Source of the DNA: Opisthorchis felineus
Lineage: Eukaryota > Platyhelminthes > Trematoda > Opisthorchiida > Opisthorchiidae
Length of the DNA stretch: 64,000 bases
Assembly: GCA_004794785.1 (NCBI GenBank)
Contig: SJOL01007090.1
Location: forward strand, 408,543-472,542
Reading direction: 5' to 3'
Shown: one piece after another, positions 1 through 11,090 of the stretch
Layout: each line of letters begins with the position of its first letter
How positions within the stretch are numbered: the stretch's first letter is position 1
The notes under the pieces: model-generated
The model's database searches: none
Seen by the model: only the letters and a program-made list of their open reading frames with translations
What the model was told of the DNA's origin: nothing
Position numbers and translations under genes: made by a program

Positions 1-1899
1 TGGAGGGTGCGACATTTGGAAATCGATGTGACGATTCACGTCTCATCTCACCAACAACTAGTGTATCTTGCGTCTTTTGAGTGTTGCGGACTGGCCAGCT
101 TGATGTCTCGATCCTAACCTGTCTGAGAACTCTTGGGGTATGCTAGCAAATCGAGTGTTCACAATGTCTTCAAAATTGATATGGTTACTGGTCTAAAAGG
201 GGGATTTGAAAAGTTCCGGTCATATAGTATTCAGGCGCATGTTACATGTATTGCGAAGTGCTTGTAGGGGTTTTGAGAAGAATGACCGGATTACATCATC
301 AAAAGTTCACTCGATGAGACGACATTCAGGACGGTCTCGTAATCTTGTCTCGCTTGTTTTCCTTCCTTTCACTAGGTGCTTACCAGTGGCATCTGGTAAT
401 CACAAGTCATTTCGTTCCGTGCAATCGGAATAAAATTGTGACGGGAGCGCATCGACTGTCCTCTAACTTTACTTCAGGAGGTATTTACGTTCTTCCTGGC
501 TAGCCCGCTTGTTCGATAAATATCTCTCGTCTGTCAGCTTATCGATCGCCTTACTGCCAGCACAGTTACTCGTTTGGACGTTTTCGGCTTCTTGCCAAGT
601 GCATTCATTATACAAGAATAACATGTCCTGCTGTTTCTGATAAAGTCATTCCACATCTTGCTTATTGCCGGAACCATACGTTTGGCGACACTACTATCAA
701 TAAGCATTCCTGTTGAGTTTTCACAGTCAGACAGCACCACTTTCCGAGGCTGGATCCTGTCGAGGTCAATGCATTAAAGATACGTTGGTTTACTAACACC
801 AACTGATCACGAAACGCCGTAGATTAACCCACCCGGGCGAATCAGAGTGTCATCTTGATGGCTTAAAATTGATTAAGCAAGCAAATCAGTTTATATAAAA
901 TATTCACTTTTTATGAAGCACCTTTGATGAAGGGAAACCTCTCACTTTGGGACATTTTAGACATTTTTCCGGTACCTTTCGCATTAGAGATCGCTGTATT
1001 TGTTACATCGGAAAACTGGTGATCAGCACAAGTTTACAATAACTGATAACTTCAGAAAATTACGCTAGCCCATTGAATTTTGCCTGTTGCTCACGCCTAC
1101 TGGAAATTGCCTGTCCAAAGATGCGATCCATAATAATCTTTTGAAAGACATTGCTTGTGCCACCTTGACATCATTTGACCTGTCTTATTGCGCGTTATTG
1201 TACGATCGTCCAACTATACGCCACTCAGCTGGGCAAACTCGTTTTTATCACTTGAAGAGTGATTAAATTAACTTAATAACAGACCATTACGCTCAGGAAA
1301 GCAGTAGAGTCGTACTCAGAGGTAGACTGCTGCATACAAAGGAAAGAATTCAGAATTATCAGGACGGATCATCAACCGGTAGGAAATCGACCAAACTATT
1401 GAAAATTCGGACACTATCGACTGACCTTGGAGTACAGTGGTCTGACCGAATCGAAGTATCGGCAGATTCAATGAAACCACAAGTTGGTCGGAAATTTGGT
1501 TTGCTACTGTGGAATTCGCTTCTTTAGGAAATTCAACTAGGTTCATGATAACGCTGCACTCACAATAGGAGTACCGGAAAATCAGTGGGGATTTGGAAAT
1601 TCAAACGAGCTTGATATTCACGGAACTGAAAGAATAAGAAGCCTTCTGGTAATGACTACTGCTCAAGTTTAGTCATTTTTACAGTAACAAACTTACAAAC
1701 AGTCGGTTTTTGCAGTGCATTTTGATCGTTCTTACAACTATCATCATACGAACTCATATACTATAAATTCAGCTAGGCTTGTTTGCCTACAATAAAAAAT
1801 GACGAGAATTGTTAGGATATCTTTGGACGAAGGGAAGGAAAACTGATGTAGTTTCTTAGCTACATTGTCAAAATGGAATAAATCCAGATGGATTACACT
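1..1899. other. No recognisable feature
   Basis: Only short ORFs (under about 80 codons) with no recognisable motif on either strand. I see no splice-bounded coding stretch, repeat or RNA gene that I can support. Probably intergenic or intronic. Confidence 0.4.
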
Positions 1900-1970
1900 A
1901 CCTGTCCATGGCCGGTTTCGCCCTTTTCGGAGTTCATCGTGTAGACGCAGTCTCCGAGTTTCCGTCAACC
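1900..1970 (-). repeat. Relic of the hammerhead repeat (5' half and core)
   Basis: Read on the minus strand this keeps GGTTGACGGAAACTCGG, then GACTGCG, then a damaged core. CTGATGA has become ACGATGA, the GGGCGAAACCGG block survives, and the cleavage dinucleotide TC is now CC. The 3' half of the outer stem has been lost. It is a dead fragment of the same family as the copies at 3.1 and 46.9 kb. Confidence 0.7.
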
Positions 1971-2419
1971 AGTCATTCATAACGGTCAAGATTCAACTGA
2001 TCGGTGTCTTCCTACATTCATTTCTTTAGCATGTCTTAAAATCTACGGCGGACTCGTATCTTTCTCGAAATGATCAGTGGCTTGCTCTAAGGGAACTCTA
2101 CAAGATGGCTATTATGTTTCGCGCAAAATAAGCAATCTGTTTTGTATGCTTTTGTTCAGTTGCATACAGGCAACTGCTTATTCTTCTTACTCCAGTGGAA
2201 GCTGTTGTCATGCATGCAGAATGGGTCCGGAATCAGGTCTTACAGTAAATAGATAAAATGGGACCATATTATACAGATTGATGCTATCAAAATGATGTGA
2301 ACCAACTATCCGTAGCCATTCGCATCAGTATGACTCCTCCAGTCAATACAGCACATTGTGGGCTGCCACCAGAGGTGTAGGCACCTCGGATTAATTGTAG
2401 TAAGCTAGCACCAAGTCCC

Positions 2420-2512
2420 TTCCCCGTCCAATTTTATTCTTTTCTTCAAATAAACGGCAGCGAAGCATCCGTGTTGAATACTGATGCCACGCTGCCGATG
2501 ATGATGATGACT
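2420..2512 (+). repeat. GAT-tailed repeat, copy 1
   Basis: A TTCCCCG / TTTATTCTTTTCTTCA segment is followed by CGGCAGCGAAGCATC, then a GCTGCC block, and ends in (GAT)n at about 2497-2511. The same order is seen at 9096-9229, and the last block with its tail appears inverted at 35137-35300. A conserved 3' end with a short tandem tail suggests the 3' terminus of a non-LTR element or SINE. Its partner ORF is not identified. Confidence 0.55.
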
Positions 2513-3039
2513 GCAAGTCTTCTTATGTTGTTGTGTAAGAATGCAAAGATTTGTTATGACTAGCCTAGGCCTGATCTAGGACTATTGAAGTGAGCCTCAA
2601 TTCCTAAGATTGTTCTGGTACCGAGTTACTATGCTCAATAAAGTTCGCTCTTGTAAAGTTCGGGGCAGCCGGGTACCCCAAGGATGCCAAGGCTCAACGG
2701 TGGGGTATGTGCACACCTGACCATGTTAGATATTTCTGACATAAAACAAACCAAGGAGAGAAGCGGTGAAATTTCCTATGGATTTGTGATATGGTTTTGG
2801 AGACAGCATTATTGAAAAATCGCTTTCGGCCAAAACTGATGACGAGGTCATTTCGGCGCTAATAAGTATTCTTCTTTCCCATAGTATCCTTAATGTTGTG
2901 TTGTAATTTGATAACGCAGTCTGCTCTGACTATTGATCCTAGAGATATGGACAGGGAAAAAATAAGTTGTGTTGGATTGATGTGCGAAATGCCGTACCGT
3001 GGGAAAGCACAACACTCAGACCATTTGAAAAGCTATTAT

Positions 3040-3240
3040 CTTCCAAAACCAAATTTGTTTGCAAATGAGTGTATTTCGTTAATTTCGTGCAATTTGGTTT
3101 CAGGTAGTACATAAGGTTGACGGAAACTCGGGGACTGCGCCTACCTGATGAGCCCCAAGAAGGGCGAAACCGGTCATGGGCTGTCGAAGAATTTTCAGCA
3201 ACCTTATAAGTAGTGCATTACCTATTATCTTCCTATAAAA
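3040..3240 (+). repeat. Hammerhead repeat copy: part of A module, ribozyme, start of B
   Basis: A 3' part of module A (TTTGTTTGCAAATGAGTG, then AATTTCGTGCAATTTGG) leads into the ribozyme unit at 3111-3207 and the first bases of module B. The A module is truncated on its 5' side near 3040. It is one of the least damaged copies in the window. Confidence 0.8.
3111..3207 (+). ncRNA. Small type I hammerhead ribozyme, nearly intact
   Basis: The outer stem ATAAGGTTG (3111-3119) pairs with CAACCTTAT (3199-3207). The core CTGATGA is at 3145-3151, stem II GCCC/GGGC closes the loop CAAGAA, and GAAA lies at 3166-3169. CCGG plus TC puts the predicted cleavage after 3175. Inner stem I pairs GCCTAC (3139-3144) with ATGGGC (3176-3181), but the base pair next to the core is C-A. 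Stem III is only ACCGGT, so a monomer would have essentially no third helix; a dimer could form it. The fit to the hammerhead consensus is seen directly; activity is inferred. Confidence 0.75.
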
Positions 3241-4194
3241 GAGTGTGGTGTGTGCAACCCAAAACCAGCGCTGTGCATGCTTGTGAAGAACCGGGGTGCC
3301 ACCGTGGGTTTACTGTAGCCCTCTACTCATGTGTTTGAAGCGCGGTGTTTGGCGTATGCTCTTCCGAGTCTGTAAAGAACGTCGGCTGATTGTAACAGGC
3401 TTTTACTGTAGAAAAGTCTGCTAGATCATCTAATGGCTGTATACTAGTTTACGAAGCATTGGGGGCGCCCGATAATCTCGCTCACTGGGTTGATGAGACA
3501 GGAGATACATGATCCATGCGCATTTTCGCGTCCAGAACAGAGTTGATGCAATCACAGTCGTAGGTGAAGCTCATACGGCCCTGAGATGAGTCGGTTAATC
3601 CGGTACTAAACCAAAGACTGCAGATAGTGATGCAGTACGAGTAGTGCGACCATCGCGACGATGATGCTGGGTGCTGATGTTGTTCGGCCTATAACGTACA
3701 GGTACGTCCGGGACCGTATGGTAGTAGGTTACGTATTTTTTCCTTACGAATTTCCGCTAGAAGTGGATGAGGAATTCGAAGGTATCATACAAGATGTGCA
3801 CTGCATAAGATCGAAAAGGGACGTTGAATTTGCAGGTTTGGTGGTCCGCTGCAACTATAGCGAGACACTTTGAGAAGTAGACGGTTTTCTGCACTTGGTT
3901 TTCAGATCACCGAGTCGGGTGCTCCACCTTGCTCGCTGATGATGACACACAACTCGGTCAGGTTGGATGCAACCTAGGAGTATTCCGGCATACGGCATAG
4001 TTGATCGTCTGGGTAAGTGTATTGGCACCAAAATCATTAGATCTTCTTCCTTCCAGGTAAAGTGACAAGCGAGTTCTATCGGAAAAAAGTACACTACTTC
4101 TATTTGGTTCATTTGACCAGAATGAACATAGCTGCTGAACACAACAAGATATCCCGATAAACTAAACCGAAAGCATGTGAAGAACACAACCGAA
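3241..4194. other. No supported gene; one unassigned ORF
   Basis: An ATG-started frame of 70 codons at 3661-3873 (+) and an overlapping 110-codon frame at 3855-4187 (-) are present. Neither shows a motif I recognise. Nothing else is supported here. Confidence 0.35.
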
Positions 4195-4490
4195 TTATGT
4201 GTATAGATTTTGTGGGGATTTCATCCTGTAAGTGAAGCCAATCTATGCTGAAAAGCCGAGAAACACTGTACAGCTGTTTCATGCTTATTGGGAATCATCA
4301 GCAGTGCGCATCTCACGGTGCTCAGAGAGTTCCGAACCCAAGCCCTTCCAGCCAGTGGTTGAGCACTTAACACTTTGGCCACAAGCGACTGATCAGCAGT
4401 GTGATTAACTCGCACTTAGACAGGATATAGCGCCGCTCATCCTTCAGTCACGGGATCCACATCACGCGGTCACACGTGTTGACTGCCTCC
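4195..4490 (-). repeat. tRNA-derived SINE with embedded hammerhead, copy 1
   Basis: On the minus strand: a leader shared with the 15.1 kb copy (GTCAACACGTG, TATATCCTGTCTAAG, GAGTTAATC), a tRNA-like segment with an A-box-like TGGCCAAAGTGTTAAGTGC (4363-4381) and a B-box-like GGGTTCGGAACTC (4327-4339), then a hammerhead-like block, then a shared tail (GCTTTTCAGCATAGATTG). Two box-like elements about 30 bp apart imply RNA polymerase III transcription. The design resembles schistosome Sm-alpha. The boundaries are those of the similarity between the two copies. Confidence 0.7.
4263..4307 (-). ncRNA. SINE-borne hammerhead-like ribozyme
   Basis: On the minus strand: GCACTG (4307-4302), CTGATGA (4301-4295), a weak stem II (TTCC, CAATAA, GCAT), GAAA (4280-4277), CAGCTG, TA, predicted cleavage after 4269, then CAGTGT (4268-4263). 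Inner stem I is six consecutive pairs including one G-U. The cleavage triplet GTA is permitted in hammerheads. Stem III is the palindrome ACAGCTGT, again suited to dimer formation. Stem II has two mismatched positions, so this copy is probably slow or inactive. Core identity is observed; function is inferred. Confidence 0.6.
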
Positions 4491-7400
4491 TCGAGCAACG
4501 ACTTCTCAGATGGAAGTTTCACTCATCGGGTGAAGTGCTGTTAAAACCAATCCTCCGCCCCCTAATAAGACAGTGTTGGGAATGAAGACAGCCTCAACTC
4601 GGCCATATTTCACGTGGACATTCTAACACGATCAAGCTTATCACAATGGAGCTGTGGGCAAGCCTAACATAGATTGGTCAGCTTCAAATGTCTTTTCTGT
4701 CTGTCCAGCTAAAAATGCTAAAACTATATTGGTGCACGAAAAGCATATTCTATTGGCATGTCCTTTTTAACTTAAGACGAATTAGACAAAATGTTCTCGG
4801 TTATCCGATCGATCGTTGTGCTTGAGTCTCTTACCCAAGCACATCCACCACCGCTGACGTTATCTAGAGGACCATACCATATTTTAAACTTTCTCACCTG
4901 CGGACGATATGTCAGCGCGCGCCGCGATTCGCTAAATACTGAGGCGCATAGGCGTTTCCAAACAACTGGTCCAGAAGCTAGAAATATCACTTGAGCCTTG
5001 CGCACTTTCGAATGCTTTCAGAACAAACGTAGCTGTCGCACTTTGTCTCACTAGCCACGTTAGTAAATAAGCGAACCGCTGCATCGGGTGGTCAATAGGC
5101 GTGTGTGCAACAAAAACGTAAGATGAAGCTGGTCGTGTGGGAGCCCGGTCCTGGTGAATAGGCTGTAGGCAGGCGTTGGAAGATCAAGCATTCAACCCTA
5201 CTGTGATTTGGTGGCTTTCGTAGCCAGTCACCCAGGCCCCGGCTAGGAATTACATTGCATATTGATGAAGCCGCTTCATTGAACACCAAACGTTCAACCG
5301 ATTGAGGTGAGACTTGGAGTGCCTACGTAAAGCTAGAATGTGTACGTCATGAACAGGCAATTATCCACACTCGGACAGAAAAAAAGTTACAAAGGTTCAA
5401 AATAAGCACCACGCCTTCTCTGCGAAATCAGTTTAGGACTTCTGGTGTTAAACTTGTGTAACTTTGTTCTCTGTGAGCTGTGTACTTGTGTTCGCATGAC
5501 CTACGCGAAACCTAGGGTTTTGAACGGGAACTTCAAATCTAGCCTCATTCGGTCGTATGGTTTGTGCGTTACGTGAAGCCCCTTCACAGCGATATCATGC
5601 ACTCCCTGAATAGGCCAATGAAAGCCACCAAACCAGGCTGTGGATGTTTAGTTGGTATGCCAAAGCCGCAGCCTACGTGTTCACGGACTGGCCCTTGTAC
5701 GACCAGCCAGATCTTTGGCTTATCCTCACCGCCTGAAAAACTCTGAAGACGAGCTTATCGATCAGCTAATATTCTGTGGCGCGCTCACTCACCCCGTGGT
5801 ACAGACTATGGCCCTGTGAGATCAGGTAAGTCAGGTATGTGGTTTGAGTGCATTTGGACGTGCGCATGTGGTCTACACCACCCTCAAGATGGTGGAGATT
5901 AAGCTCAGGTCAGCAGAAAGACATTTTTGGCAAGTCATCGGCCCGTCAACGTGTCTGCATTATGACTCAGAAAATCACTATGGCCTGTAGCGTGGGCGTG
6001 AGACCTCAGTGTCGTGTCAGTTGATTTTGGGGATGGATTGCATCACGCCAAATGCAACGCTGGGACAAGCTGGTTAGAGCCACCACAATGGCCTTGTCTC
6101 CTAAGTGTACCACCGACGGCAGCTAGTTCTATTTTGAGGAAGGCGACGTGCTATCCGATATGGCGCGCCAGAGGGCACGTAAGCTGACCTCTACCCGTAC
6201 CTTGTGAACGACCAACACTGGGCAATCACCATATATTTCCAATCACTGGCTCGGCGAAACTTGGGCATCTACAAGTTTACGAAACAGATGACTATAAACA
6301 TTGGGCTGAAAGATCAACCGCTTGAGAAGCGGGACCAATGACGCCGTTCGGCGCTCTCTGCTGAGGCACAACGGTTGGTTCGCCGGGCATTTGAAGATTG
6401 GGTGGAGTAGGTGAAAATTTCAACAATACTTGACATAAAACGACAGGTGGCCGATTACTATGTGAAACCTAGTGAGACTAGAGTTGAGTTACGAGGACGG
6501 AACTGGGTTCGGAATTGTGTCCTAGACGTCAGAGGATTAGGGGAGATGGCTATTTGAATCGAAAATAACTCAACGGTGACGCTCCCTATATTACGTCTGC
6601 GACTCCAATATGTCAGATAATAGATTCAACGAACTCTCGATAATAGAAAGACCTACATTTTGATAGTAATGAAGTTAGAGGCCGAAGACGGTGCGATCGC
6701 TTAGGTCGACGGAGGCCGGTCATTAGGAGGCACACGAGCGCGTGCCGTCATAACCAGCAATCAAGGGAAGAAATTGAATATAACTAGGACCGTTTGCTTC
6801 GTCAGTTTTGCTATCGGAAGAGAACCGTATACAGGTCAGTCCTGCTACACCCAGTGGGTACTTTAGATCTGTGGTGCTGGTGCACCTCAATCCGATCGAA
6901 GGTGTGAGCTGTTGCAAAGTCCACAAACTGGTATTCATTCTAGATGTGTAGAGTAAATTCGAACCATAAATGAAGAATTATACCCGACTATAAAGTCTAT
7001 GAAGGAATGCTCCAGGGAGGCCCAACCAGACAGCTCAGTGGATATCGCAGTTTTTGAAGTGGGCGCTGATTATCTCTAAATCCCAAATAGCTGTCGAAAA
7101 CGGTGTCAATCCGACTGAACCTGCAGCACATTGGTGTGATACAAATTTAAAACATGGGGATGTGTGAGATATTACTTCATACTTCTTTTTTGGTATCATA
7201 AACTACCGGACCTGAGTTTTGCTCTTAACAGATCTATCCAGCAATGCACATCTGCTCAGTGTGAGTGATCATGATTTTTCGACATAGGATCAGCGGCAAT
7301 ATGATCTTGAGTGCAGCCATCGACTTGGCTAGTCACTACTTGATCCCCATAACTAGCATGCAGCGCATATGAAAAAAACTAACCGATGCAACCACAGAAA

Positions 7401-8904
7401 CAGGTGTTTGGTTTGTCGCACGCAAGGAGCGTCCTTTGGGTTTTCAGTGGGCCAATGGGAATCATATTTGATGTGATGTCCAACTACATAGCTTCACTTG
7501 TAAGGTCATCACTGGGCTCTAGCTGACCTCAGATTTTTAGACTGCTATATTTAACCTAGCCTCTGTTTCTCTGAGGGGTGCGATAAATGCATCTGCAAGA
7601 TTTAATGGCAACTTGCTCGAACCATCAAATAAACAGTAAGGATGGTTGTGATTTGGATGGAAATGATTAGTGTCTGTTTTATGCAAGCAGTTACACACAC
7701 TGTTCTCTTAACAGCTTAATAGCATGGATTCAAAAGCGCCTCTAATAATACAGGCAGAGTTGCTTGACAGCGTATATCCTACTCATTTCGAATGACAGTT
7801 TTACAGTTGACCACGAACAAACATTAGGAGACTTCGAGCGAGCAGTCTTGGCGCACATAAGTGGATGAGGTAGAGTAGCAGATTGTCGGTATGATACACA
7901 CTCGTTTTCAATCTCCATCTAGATACGGCCACCTTCTATCCGAATTCAAATGCTCCCAGCCGGGGTGCGATAGTGTCACAATTGAAGATCACCGCTCTGG
8001 GAGTAAACATTCAAAATAAGGTTAACCGCATTTTCCTCTTGTCCAAGCGAATAACGTTTCACTTGATGGTACTGGATATCGTTTGAAGTTGGTGCTAACA
8101 ATCTGAATAGCGGAATATCGATGACGGTGTATCGATTCACTACGTTTACCTTCAGAATCTGTCTGTCGCTCTGCAGTTGGCTAAGCTGACCCATCTGATT
8201 CACTAACGGTCGTCCTCTCTAATCAAAGCAGTCATGTGACCGAAAATTGATCTACCCTTAAAAAATGATTCGATAGCAGTGTTCCCGTTAAAATCTATTA
8301 TTATGAGCTGACGTAATGTGTTAAGAAGCCCCCGTTTGGCGAAACCAGGATTGCCAAGTTAGCTTTAGAGCCGCGCTCGATATAGCATGCCACTCTGCTA
8401 AGGCTGGAAACTCAGACGGTTAGTATTGTTTCCTCCGTGAGCCGGAGCCTACGAAGGATTGGTAGATAAGCGATTCTTACTGATTTGATAGATGACAGCA
8501 ATTTATGGAGGAAAAAATCCTTGGTCAGGACTCTGGACCCCCCGGGAAAATGATAGACCTACTAGAGGAAAAATATGGCTCACATCAAGAAATCAACGGT
8601 CAGCATAGTACAATCTAATCGCGTTTGTCTCGCCAGCAAAATCTGACTGACCTCAGATTTTTGAACCGCCACAATCGGGCTAAACCAAAAGTCGCGGTAA
8701 ATCTGAGACACTGGATCACATTTTCCCTTGGAAAAGTTGTAGCTAAATTGTGTACTATGATTCAGCTTGTATGTCAGGGCTCAAACTACTATATAATATT
8801 GGATAATCTTTCATTACTATGAGCTTATATAGCCGTGCGGCCCACTTTAATTCACTAATGCTTGTTTAACTCCAAATATGTTCAGTTTGCGAAATACTAC
8901 TGAT
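4491..8904. other. No recognisable feature
   Basis: About 4.4 kb with only short ORFs (77 codons or fewer). Some opposite-strand frames overlap around 4772-5005, with no recognisable motif. A coding-like run of a few hundred bases around 6200-6420 is broken by stops and I could not assign it. Likely intron or intergenic DNA. Confidence 0.35.
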
Positions 8905-9090
8905 GGCAGTGCAGAAACTCAGCCTCCATGATGAGCTCCCAAAAGGTCGAAACCGGTTGCAGACCGTCCAAAAGGTTTCATCAACACTATAAATAGCGCT
9001 GTACCACGGAAGTTGGTTTGACATCTTGAATACCGTTCCAACTGAAACGCGAGACGGTCTTTGTGCAACGCATCTAGTATTTAGCTTCGT
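8880..9090 (+). repeat. Hammerhead repeat, degenerate, plus B module
   Basis: The ribozyme unit (about 8905-8991) has CTGATGA changed to ATGATGA and the cleavage TC changed to TT, though TCGAAACCGG survives. It continues into module B (CATCTTGAATACCGTTCCAA, CTGAAACGCGAGACGG, TTTGTGCAACGCAT). At about 9090 the B module is cut off and joins the GAT-tailed repeat. Catalytically dead. Confidence 0.75.
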
Positions 9091-9095
9091 GGATG

Positions 9096-9229
9096 TTCCC
9101 CGCCCACCTTTATTCTTTTCTTCACAATAAGGCTTTCAAATAAATCATGGTTGTACGGCAGTAAAGCATCGGTGTTCAACACTGATGTCATGCTGTCGAT
9201 GATGATGATGATGGTGATGATGATGATGT
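9096..9229 (+). repeat. GAT-tailed repeat, copy 2
   Basis: Same organisation as 2420-2512: TTCCCCG, TTTATTCTTTTCTTCACA, an extra block of about 20 bp, CGGCAGTAAAGCATCGG, a GCTGTCG block, then (GAT)n interrupted by one GGT at 9198-9228. It abuts the truncated hammerhead B module directly, which suggests insertion or recombination next to it. Confidence 0.55.
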
Positions 9230-10149
9230 GCAGCCTAGTTCACCATGGGTTTTTTTGAACTCATGCGATTTTCGTCTATGGACAATAAAGTAAGCATGAA
9301 AATCAATCAAGTAAGTAATTTGCGACGATTTTTGGCATTTCCAAGCCTCGCTTGTTTTTCGTGCTTACTGTATCATCTATAATTGAGAAATGCACATTGA
9401 TTTGTTGCTTGTTTACGTATTGAGATGGTGATATCGAGCTTCGCCCTTGCTTATTCTTGACCCATTAGCTAGTTCTATAATGCGGAGTCTCTGTTCCGAA
9501 ATAGAGTCATATTTTGACCTCGGTGTTCATATTGGGATCAAATTTTATATGATCATTCTAGTGGCATACAACAAAGTAACAGTGATTCGGCAGCTTTCAG
9601 TCAAATCCCAGCTCACGCTGAATCTCTCCCTCCCAACGATAAATAGCACGCAACTCAAGTAACGCCAATTATCAGCGGGCAAACGATGGATGCAGAAAAA
9701 GTCAAATGCATTTCTCCATCCACTACAGCTGATTTTCCCATCAACTTCAAGCAAACCATCAAAGCCACAGCCTCTAAATGGAATGTGCTTCTTAGAATGC
9801 GTCGGTTTAACCGGTCATGAAGGTGCACATTTCTCAAAGGGAGCAGTGTACTTCGAACAGAGGAGACAACGGCCTTCACATTTGGTCAGTAATCGCTGCC
9901 ATAATTTCCATTTCACGCTAAGGCTATGATCATGAGCTAGTCAGTGAAAGAGACAATTTCCGACCGACACTTGTTTATCGCAACCTCATTTTCTTCAGTA
10001 GTTGAACAGATACTCTGTGGTGTTTCACCTTTTTTGCCTGCGAGTGTCAAAGCACTTATTTCACGATGAGTGATTGAACGTCATTCCACCTCTACTAACT
10101 AGTCATACAGTTACGCTTCTACTCCCCCATAAAGGTAGTATTAGTACAG
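9230..10149. other. No recognisable feature
   Basis: Short overlapping frames on both strands near 9447-9929 (up to 79 codons) with no motif. Nothing supported. Confidence 0.35.
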
Positions 10150-10395
10150 ATGTAACACACTACTCATAAGATTGCTGAAAACTCTTCGACAGCCCACTAC
10201 CTGTTTGGCCCTTCTTGAGGCTCATCAGGTAGGCACCGTCCCCGAGTTCCCCTCAACCCCATGTTGCACTCAAACCCAAATTACATGAAATTAGCGAAAT
10301 ACAATCATTTTCATGCCAATTTGGTTTTCACGGGAGACCCAACTGAATCTCCCCTTTACGATGTTCTTCAGCTGAATATGCTGCAATTCACGGCA
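10150..10395 (-). repeat. Hammerhead repeat copy: A module and mutated ribozyme
   Basis: Minus strand: module A (GGGAGATTCAGTTGGG, CAAATTGGCATGAAAATG, AATTTGGGTTTGAG) then the ribozyme unit at 10165-10262. CTGATGA is intact (10228-10222) and stem II GCCT/GGGC still pairs. However, the invariant G of GAAA has become C (CAAA), which should abolish cleavage. Stem III is ACAGGT, so it is no longer a perfect palindrome. Confidence 0.78.
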
Positions 10396-10705
10396 GCAAA
10401 AAAGTCGTTGATGATTTCCGGGGATTCAGCAAACAAACATGGCAAACGTGTGTATTCTAGCTGGTTCTACTGGAGCTGTAAAATATTGGCCTTCAAAGTA
10501 TACTAACGAAAGGCTTCCACGATCTCGTCGACAGAACGGAATTCCCATCCATTCTTTTACCCTCCTCCTTCTCGGTCTAACCGATTCTGATGAGATTTTA
10601 TTTTTTTATTTTAATTGAAAGTGGAAGGCCGAAGAGAAAACTACCCCTGTTTATGCCAAATACACTGCATTTGAAGGCTCACCACAAGTTTTACGGAAGA
10701 GGACA

Positions 10706-11090
10706 ATCATAAACGAGAGATTTAGCTGGATTCAGCTGGGTCTCTCGTCAAAACCAAGTTACTGCACAAGTGAGAGTATATGACAAATTGCGTCCAATTT
10801 TGGTTCAAGCGGACTATAAGGTTGACGGAAACTTGGGTAATGTGCCTACCTGATGAGACCAAGTGGAACAACGAAACCGGTCGTGGGCTGACGAAGAGTT
10901 TTCAGCAAACCTATGGGTAGTTTCCTTCATGAAAACATACTTATATGTGTCGAATATCATGCCAAGTAAACTATGAGGTGGTCTTTTTGGAGCACACTCA
11001 GTTGAAGAATGTCATAAACCAGAGATTCAGCTGGATTCGGTTGAGTGTCTTGTATGAACTTAACTGGTGTGCAAATGAGACTACTTGGTG
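10706..11090 (+). repeat. Tandem hammerhead repeat, A-ribozyme-B-A
   Basis: Four modules follow head to tail: A (10706-10815), ribozyme (10816-10914), B (about 10915-11019) and a second A (about 11020-11087). The second A starts CAGAGATTCAGCTGG. This is the clearest example of the module order and resembles the head-to-tail long repeats (pseudo-LTRs) of Penelope-like elements. It ends abruptly without a second ribozyme. Confidence 0.75.
10816..10914 (+). ncRNA. Small hammerhead ribozyme with damaged stem II
   Basis: The core CTGATGA (10850-10856), CGAAACCGG and TC are intact, with predicted cleavage after 10882. Inner stem I GCCTAC/GTGGGC is complete. The outer stem is ATAAGGTTG against CAAACCTAT. 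Stem II has drifted to GACCAAGTGGAACAAC and can pair only weakly, so activity is doubtful although every catalytic residue is present. Confidence 0.6.
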
